A stretch of 10,151 nucleotides of DNA from Dehalococcoidia bacterium. GTDB lineage: Bacteria > Chloroflexota > Dehalococcoidia > UBA2979. Within the stretch, counting starts at the first letter, position 1. Every line of letters starts with the position of its first letter. Made by a program: the position numbers and the translations under genes. Below, piece after piece: positions 6,922-10,151 of the stretch. Location: positions 1-10,151 of the forward strand of contig JALOAM010000109.1 in the NCBI GenBank assembly GCA_023228765.1, in the 5' to 3' direction. Under the pieces are notes generated by a model. That model was not told the origin of the DNA. It saw only the letters and a list, made by a program, of their open reading frames with translations, and did not search any database.

Positions 6922-7311
6922 TTGGCGAGTGCCCTCGTTGGCGACTTCGGCGCAATTGTCCGGCTCGGCCTCGTGGGCGTGCTGGGCGATGCCGACATCG
7001 ACTGCGTCGGCGAGGTGCCGGTGGCGGTCCTCGGTGGCAACGCCACCGCCGACCACGCCGCGGGTGGGGGACTCCTCCAGCGGTTGGACGGCTCAGAGCC
7101 GGACGCCGTCGTCGTGGACTGGGACGACCGCCGGTACGAGGCAGTGGCGGCGTCCGTGCACGCACGGAGGCCGTCAGTGACGGTGATCGCCTGCTCCGAC
7201 GAGCGGCTCTCGATGAGGGTCATCCCGGGGCGGCAGGACCGTGACGTGTACGAATCAAGGTTGAGCGCACAGGGGCTCGTGGAAGCGGTACGCGCCGCTT
7301 CAGGCCAGTAA
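6922..7311 (+). CDS. Stand-alone receiver-like protein, 129 aa, no DNA-binding domain
   Basis: The product aligns by eye with the receiver halves of the two LuxR-type regulators encoded upstream: ALVGDFGAIVRLGLVGVLGDADI matches their VGIADENEIFRRGLVACL-type opening. Unlike them it keeps an Asp at the phosphoacceptor strand (DAVVVDW, D66) and a Ser at the switch position (S92 in ACSDE). However, only one acidic pocket residue (D8) is evident and there is no Lys near the expected site. It ends after the last receiver helix (LVEAVRAASGQ), with no helix-turn-helix. I start at the TTG at 6922, with GGAG 8 nt upstream; a GTG at 6901 in frame is possible. Codons before this are less GC3-biased, so the longer open frame from 6718 is not used. 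It lies between the DUF4255 and sheath genes, with the sheath ribosome site overlapping its stop. Receiver assignment is my inference. Confidence 0.72.
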   Translation: MASALVGDFGAIVRLGLVGVLGDADIDCVGEVPVAVLGGNATADHAAGGGLLQRLDGSEPDAVVVDWDDRRYEAVAASVHARRPSVTVIACSDERLSMRVIPGRQDRDVYESRLSAQGLVEAVRAASGQ

Positions 7312-7317
7312 GGAAGG
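7310..7317 (+). promoter_or_regulatory. Ribosome-binding site of the sheath gene, overlapping the upstream stop
   Basis: AAGGAAGG lies 4 nt before the ATG at 7322 and includes the last bases of the preceding TAA (7309-7311). This is the strongest ribosome site in the structural block. Ribosomes finishing the receiver-like gene would end on it, so re-initiation is likely. Confidence 0.7.
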
Positions 7318-7321
7318 CAAG

Positions 7322-8548
7322 ATGGCTGTCTATCAGGCGCCCGGCGTCTACGTCGAGGAAGTCGAAGGTGGGTCTCGGCCCATCCAGGGCGTCGCGACCT
7401 CCGTCGCGGCCTTCGTCGGGTTCACGGAGAAGGCCCCGGAGGGCAACCCGGACGACCCGGAGGGGGTGCGCCCGACCCTGGTGACCAACTGGTCCCAGTT
7501 CGAGCGGCTGTACGGCTCGTTCACCGAGGGTGCGGTCCTGCCGAACGCGGTGTACGGCTTCTTCGCCAACGGTGGCGGCCGCGCGTACATCGTGAAGATC
7601 CCGCACATGGACGGCGAGAACCCTCGCGCCGTGGCCGCGGACGACTTCGTGGGCAACGAGGCCCTGCGCACCGGCATCAACGGCCTCGCGGTCGCTGAGG
7701 ACGTCACGATGGTGGCGGTGCCGGACCTGGTCAACGTCGCCAAGAACGCCGAGGGCGGCGTGGACCTGGAGACGTGGCAGGCCGTGCAGGTGGCGCTGGT
7801 CAACCACTGCGAGGGCCAGAAGGACCGCATGGCGATCCTGGACGCGCCTCCGGGGATGAACCCGCAGCAGGTGCTGGAGTGGCGCACGAACGCCGGGTAC
7901 GACTCGATGTTCGCGACGCTGTACTACCCGCACATCCGCATCGCGAACCCGCTCTCCAAGCCGACCAACGAGCTGCCGAAGAGCATCACCATCCCGCCGT
8001 CAGGCCACGTGGCCGGCCTCTGGGCCCGCACGGACGGTATCGGCGTCTGGAAGGCCCCGGCGAACGAGGTGCTGCGCGGCGCGCTGGACCTCGAGTACCA
8101 GATGACCACGGGCGAGCAGGAGATCCTGAACCCCGTCGGCATCAACGCCATCCGCGCGTTCGGCCTCCGCGGCATCCGCGTGTGGGGCGCTCGCACCACC
8201 TCCTCGGACCCGCTGTGGCGCTACCTCAACGTCCGCCGGCTGTTCAACTACATCGAGGACTCGCTCATCGGCGGGACGCAGTGGGTGGTCTTCGAGCCGA
8301 ACGACGCGAACCTCTGGGCCCGCGCTCGCCGCACGGTGAACTCCTTCCTCCTCGGCCTGTGGCGCGCTGGCGCCATGGTCGGCGCCACGCCGGAGCAGGG
8401 CTTCTACGTGAAGTGCGACGAGGAGACGAACCCGCGCGAGTCCGTGGACGAGGGCCGCGTGACCATCGAGATCGGTGTCGCGGCCGTGAAGCCGGCCGAG
8501 TTCGTGGTCATCCGCATCGGCCAGTGGGCCGGACCGGGCGCTGAGTAG
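7322..8548 (+). CDS. Contractile tail sheath protein
   Basis: This 408-aa protein is the contractile sheath subunit, which polymerises around the inner tube and shortens to drive it into a target. The N-terminus YQAPGVYVEEVEGGSRPI, with GVATSVAAFVGFTEKAP, is the classic sheath start whose strand links neighbouring subunits. The conserved C-terminal domain is clear from about residue 295: RYLNVRRLFNYIEDSL, WVVFEPNDANLWARAR, GFYVKCDEETNP and VKPAEFVVIRIGQW. The middle (about 100-230) is the variable surface region. Its length sits between short Afp/PVC sheaths and longer phage or Streptomyces forms. It is placed, as usual, just before the tube gene. Only one sheath gene is seen here, although further copies could lie outside the window. 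A hairpin spans its stop codon. Confidence 0.97.
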   Translation: MAVYQAPGVYVEEVEGGSRPIQGVATSVAAFVGFTEKAPEGNPDDPEGVRPTLVTNWSQFERLYGSFTEGAVLPNAVYGFFANGGGRAYIVKIPHMDGENPRAVAADDFVGNEALRTGINGLAVAEDVTMVAVPDLVNVAKNAEGGVDLETWQAVQVALVNHCEGQKDRMAILDAPPGMNPQQVLEWRTNAGYDSMFATLYYPHIRIANPLSKPTNELPKSITIPPSGHVAGLWARTDGIGVWKAPANEVLRGALDLEYQMTTGEQEILNPVGINAIRAFGLRGIRVWGARTTSSDPLWRYLNVRRLFNYIEDSLIGGTQWVVFEPNDANLWARARRTVNSFLLGLWRAGAMVGATPEQGFYVKCDEETNPRESVDEGRVTIEIGVAAVKPAEFVVIRIGQWAGPGAE

Positions 8549-8556
8549 CGCCCGGT
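8533..8556 (+). other. Perfect intercistronic hairpin spanning the sheath stop codon
   Basis: ACCGGGCGCT (8533-8542) and AGCGCCCGGT (8547-8556) form a perfect 10-bp stem with a GAGT loop. The sheath TAG (8546-8548) lies at the loop/stem junction. AACGGAACCC follows, with no U tract, so it is not a standard terminator. Likely roles are protection of the sheath mRNA 3' end, a processing boundary, or partial attenuation before the tube gene. Confidence 0.65.
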
Positions 8557-8598
8557 AACGGAACCCAGCTGACGAGAGATCCCAGGGAGTAACGAACG

Positions 8599-9030
8599 AT
8601 GCCTGACCTGCTGACTACCTCCGCCTTCTTCATCGAGATCGACGGTGTCACCGTCGCCCAGTTCAAGGAGGCCTCCGGCATCGACTCGGAGACCAACGTC
8701 ATCGAGTACAAGGAGTCCACCGAGGCCGGGAAGCTCCTGATCCGGAAGGTCCCGGGCTCGCCGAAGTGGGCGGACGTGACCCTGAAGCGCCGCCTGGACA
8801 CCTCCACCGCCCTCTGGGAGTGGCGGAAGGTGGTCCTGGACGGCGACATCGACGGCGCCCGCCGCAACGGCTCCATCGTGATCTACGACTCGATGGGCGC
8901 CGAGACGGCGCGGTGGAACTTCGAGAACGGCTGGCCCTCCCACTGGAAGGGTTCTGACCTGAACGCCGGCGCCGACGAGATCGTCGTCGAGGAGCTGACC
9001 ATCACGCATGAAGGGATGGTCCGCGCATGA
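8599..9030 (+). CDS. Tail tube protein 1 (gp19/Hcp-like, Pvc1-type)
   Basis: The product (143 aa) belongs to the T4 gp19-like tail tube family and probably forms the main inner tube inside the sheath. Family features are FFIEIDGVTVAQFKEASGI near the N-terminus, KVPGSPKWADVTLKRRLD (about 50-67), ALWEWRKVVLDG, and VVEELTITHEGMVRA at the C-terminus. The size is typical for the family. The ATG at 8599 has AGGGAG at 9-nt spacing. Its stop overlaps the ATG of the following chaperone gene (ATGA), giving translational coupling. Immediate placement after the sheath argues that this, and not the second tube protein, is the abundant tube subunit. Confidence 0.95.
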   Translation: MPDLLTTSAFFIEIDGVTVAQFKEASGIDSETNVIEYKESTEAGKLLIRKVPGSPKWADVTLKRRLDTSTALWEWRKVVLDGDIDGARRNGSIVIYDSMGAETARWNFENGWPSHWKGSDLNAGADEIVVEELTITHEGMVRA

Positions 9031-9428
9031 GCCTGCAAACTGAGTTCCCGTTCACGCTGCCGCGTGGCTACGTGGACGAGGGCGGCACGCTCCACCGCGA
9101 GGGCGTCATGCGCCTCGCGACGGCGCGCGACGAGATCGAGCCGCTGCGGGACGCGCGGGTCAAGGAGAACGAGGCCTACCTCACGGTGATCGTCCTCTCG
9201 CGGACGATCGTGAAGCTGGGATCGCTGTCCCAGGTCACGCCGAAGACCGTGGAGGGTCTCTTCTCCAGCGACCTCGCGTACCTCCAGGACTTCTACACCC
9301 GCATCAACTTCGGGGGCGCCGCCGAGCAGGCAGCGGTCCTGGACGAGGTGCAGGCGGGCGCTGCCTACAGCGCGTTCGAGAGTGGGCAGGTGCCGGTCCC
9401 TTTGGCAGCGGCGGCCGCCGGCGCTTGA
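9027..9428 (+). CDS. Phage-type tail assembly chaperone (TAC, gpG-like)
   Basis: The 133-aa product resembles phage tail assembly proteins (Phage_TAC-type). These bind tube or tape components before tail polymerisation and are not expected in the finished particle. Typical features are FTLPRGYVDEGGTLHREGVMRLATARDEI at the start, broken here by the usual short loop, followed by a helical half: AYLTVIVLSRTIVKLG, then VTPKTVEGLFSSDLAYLQDFY. The C-terminus is an Ala-rich tail (PLAAAAAGA). The ATG overlaps the tube stop (ATGA). Its own stop overlaps the next ATG (TGATG). Near the end, codons 125-126 form the slippery run C CCT TTG; these are the only CCT among 6 Pro codons and the only TTG among 14 Leu codons. 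A -1 shift there would fuse this protein to DUF6760. Chaperone identity is by resemblance and position. Confidence 0.85.
   Translation: MSLQTEFPFTLPRGYVDEGGTLHREGVMRLATARDEIEPLRDARVKENEAYLTVIVLSRTIVKLGSLSQVTPKTVEGLFSSDLAYLQDFYTRINFGGAAEQAAVLDEVQAGAAYSAFESGQVPVPLAAAAAGA
9398..9404 (+). promoter_or_regulatory. Candidate -1 programmed frameshift site (C CCT TTG)
   Basis: CCCTTTG fits the X XXY YYZ heptamer exactly in the chaperone reading frame. After a -1 slip, reading resumes at GGC (9404) and continues without a stop through the ATG at 9428 to the DUF6760 stop at 9598. That gives a predicted fusion of 190 aa (126 chaperone residues plus 64). A short GC-rich stem can form just downstream (AGCG 9407-9410 with CGCT 9422-9425, plus an inner CGG/CCG), although it starts only 2 nt after the heptamer. 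Frameshifting is inferred, not shown. Confidence 0.55.
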
Positions 9429-9598
9429 TGACCTACCCGGCGGAGGACACGTGGGACGAGGTCTCATACCTCGCCTACCACCTCCACTGGGACATCGACC
9501 GGCTGGTCGATCTGGAACATGACGACCGGCTGATGCTGGTGGCCAAGGTGGCCGACCTGAACCGACGGGCATGGGAGGGGGTGAAGCAACTTGCCTAA
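9428..9598 (+). CDS. DUF6760 family small protein (possible -1 frameshift partner of TAC)
   Basis: This 56-aa protein begins MTYPAEDTWDEVSYLAYHLHWD and continues IDRLVDLEHDDRLMLVAKVADLNRRAWEG. It matches my knowledge of DUF6760: tiny helical proteins in actinobacterial and cyanobacterial injection clusters with the pattern EV-YLAYHxHW, LxLEHxxR and V-xNRR. Their function is not established. The ATG overlaps the chaperone stop (TGATG), and no ribosome-binding site is visible upstream. The frame lies -1 to the chaperone and is open back through the slippery heptamer. It may therefore be made partly or wholly as a C-terminal extension of the chaperone, as gpT is to gpG in phage lambda. Its last 8 nt overlap the start of the second tube gene. 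Confidence 0.85.
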   Translation: MTYPAEDTWDEVSYLAYHLHWDIDRLVDLEHDDRLMLVAKVADLNRRAWEGVKQLA

Positions 9599-10049
9599 CC
9601 CGCAGCGCAGCCATCCTCCCTTCACCGGCCAGTTCATCCTGGAGATCGACGGCGTCCAGGTGGGCGCCTTTACGGAAGTCCACGGCCTCCAGGTGGAGGT
9701 CGAGATGACCGACGAGGTCAAGGAGGGCGGTCAGAACGAGTACGTCCACCGCCTGCCCGGCCGGCTGAAGTGGTCCAACCTGGTCCTGAAGCGCGGCACC
9801 ACGGACAACAACCTGTTCGACTGGTTCAAGGCGTCTTCCGGCGAAGAGCTGGCGGCGAACCGGAACAAGTTGGAGCGGACCACCGCGGCGCTCTCGATGG
9901 TCGGCGGCCAGGGGCAGGTGCTGCGGACGTGGGTGTTCTACGACGCCTTCCCGGTGAAGTGGAGCGGCCCCAAGTTCGCCGCCACCTCGAGCGAGCTTGC
10001 AACGGAAGAGCTGGAAGTCGCCCACCATGGTTTCCGGGTCGACGGTTGA
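9591..10049 (+). CDS. Tail tube protein 2 (gp19-like, Pvc5-type/tube initiator)
   Basis: This 152-aa protein is a second member of the gp19-like tube family. FTGQFILEIDGVQVGAFTEVHGL (split by the normal loop) opens the fold. HRLPGRLKWSNLVLKRGTTD occupies about 61-80 and EELEVAHHGFRVDG ends it. It is diverged from tube 1 although the same blocks are present in the same order. In homologous systems a second tube protein adapts the tube to the baseplate, so an initiator or adaptor role is likely. The start is a TTG at 9591, preceded by GGGAGGGGG with 9-nt spacing and overlapping the previous stop by 8 nt. An ATG start would require a much shorter protein lacking the first strands. Family assignment is strong; the initiator role is inferred from gene order. 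Confidence 0.93.
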   Translation: MPNPQRSHPPFTGQFILEIDGVQVGAFTEVHGLQVEVEMTDEVKEGGQNEYVHRLPGRLKWSNLVLKRGTTDNNLFDWFKASSGEELAANRNKLERTTAALSMVGGQGQVLRTWVFYDAFPVKWSGPKFAATSSELATEELEVAHHGFRVDG

Positions 10050-10151
10050 GCGCTCCGCGTCCGACTACCCGCCGCTCCCGCGCGCCCTTCACATGCTGGG
10101 TGCGCCGGGGTCGGGGGTAGGCCCGCGGCTGACCGCGTCCGCCTCGGCCTT
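10027..10151 (+). CDS. Possible start of a further gene, truncated by the window edge
   Basis: An open frame begins at the ATG at 10027, inside the end of the second tube gene, and stays open for 41 codons to the right edge. GGAAG lies 9 nt upstream of the ATG. Overlapping starts are the rule in this operon and the third positions are GC-rich, which favours a real gene. The visible residues (MVSGSTVERSASDYPPLPRA and onward) are low complexity and not recognisable. In related clusters a LysM-type protein or baseplate component follows here, but nothing seen confirms that. A second frame is also open to the edge, so this is tentative. Confidence 0.35.
   Translation, partial: MVSGSTVERSASDYPPLPRALHMLGAPGSGVGPRLTASASA

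Noticed and set aside
6779..7180. ATG at 6779 overlapping the DUF4255 stop (ATGA), opening a 133-codon frame
   Set aside because: The overlap is tempting, but the translation is Ser/Arg/Trp-rich with no fold. The adjacent frame from 6922 has better codon bias and aligns with receiver domains.
10046..10120. TTG at 10046 overlapping the tube 2 stop as the next gene start
   Set aside because: The frame ends after 24 codons at 10120 and has an Arg-rich translation.

Overview
This window reads as chromosomal DNA of a high-GC actinobacterium. The reasons are very high GC at third codon positions, frequent GTG and TTG starts preceded by purine-rich ribosome-binding sites, and an actinobacterial-type 7Fe ferredoxin. 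I cannot name the genus. The centre and right of the window hold the left part of a contractile injection system (CIS/eCIS) gene cluster, related to the phage-tail-like systems of Streptomyces, Photorhabdus (PVC) and Serratia (Afp). The left quarter holds unrelated or housekeeping genes.

Layout. Positions 2-1030 (+) encode the 3' part of an ABC-2 type exporter permease. It converges on an FdxA-like ferredoxin (1130-1789, -) across a strong hairpin terminator (1061-1091). The ferredoxin is unusual: a long Ala/Pro-rich linker joins it to a C-terminal CxxC...CxxC zinc-ribbon-like knuckle. A divergent spacer leads to an unrecognised 143-aa protein (2079-2510, +). This gene converges on the AAA+ ATPase of the CIS cluster (2558-4483, -). 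Divergent from the ATPase is a rightward set of genes: a LuxR/NarL-type regulator (4693-5229), a second one (5460-6098), a DUF4255/Pvc16-type tail-terminator protein (6108-6782), a free-standing receiver-like protein (6922-7311), the contractile sheath (7322-8548), tail tube 1 (8599-9030), a phage-type tail assembly chaperone (TAC, 9027-9428), a 56-aa DUF6760 protein (9428-9598), tail tube 2 (9591-10049), and possibly the first bases of another gene running off the right edge.

How the genes work together. The sheath and tube proteins build the contractile shaft. The DUF4255 protein probably caps it. The AAA+ ATPase probably acts in assembly or recycling. The TAC/DUF6760 pair is probably the chaperone that holds tube protein before polymerisation. 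The three receiver-like proteins have different degenerated phosphorylation residues and are interleaved with the structural genes, so the cluster probably carries its own non-canonical regulatory layer.

The most notable observation is a canonical -1 slippery heptamer (C CCT TTG, 9398-9404) near the end of the TAC gene. It contains the gene's only TTG and only CCT codons. A -1 shift there reads through without a stop directly into DUF6760, which has no evident ribosome-binding site of its own. This reproduces the G/G-T architecture of long-tailed phages inside a CIS operon. Other observations are a perfect hairpin across the sheath stop codon, candidate operators in both regulator spacers, and the ferredoxin/zinc-ribbon fusion.
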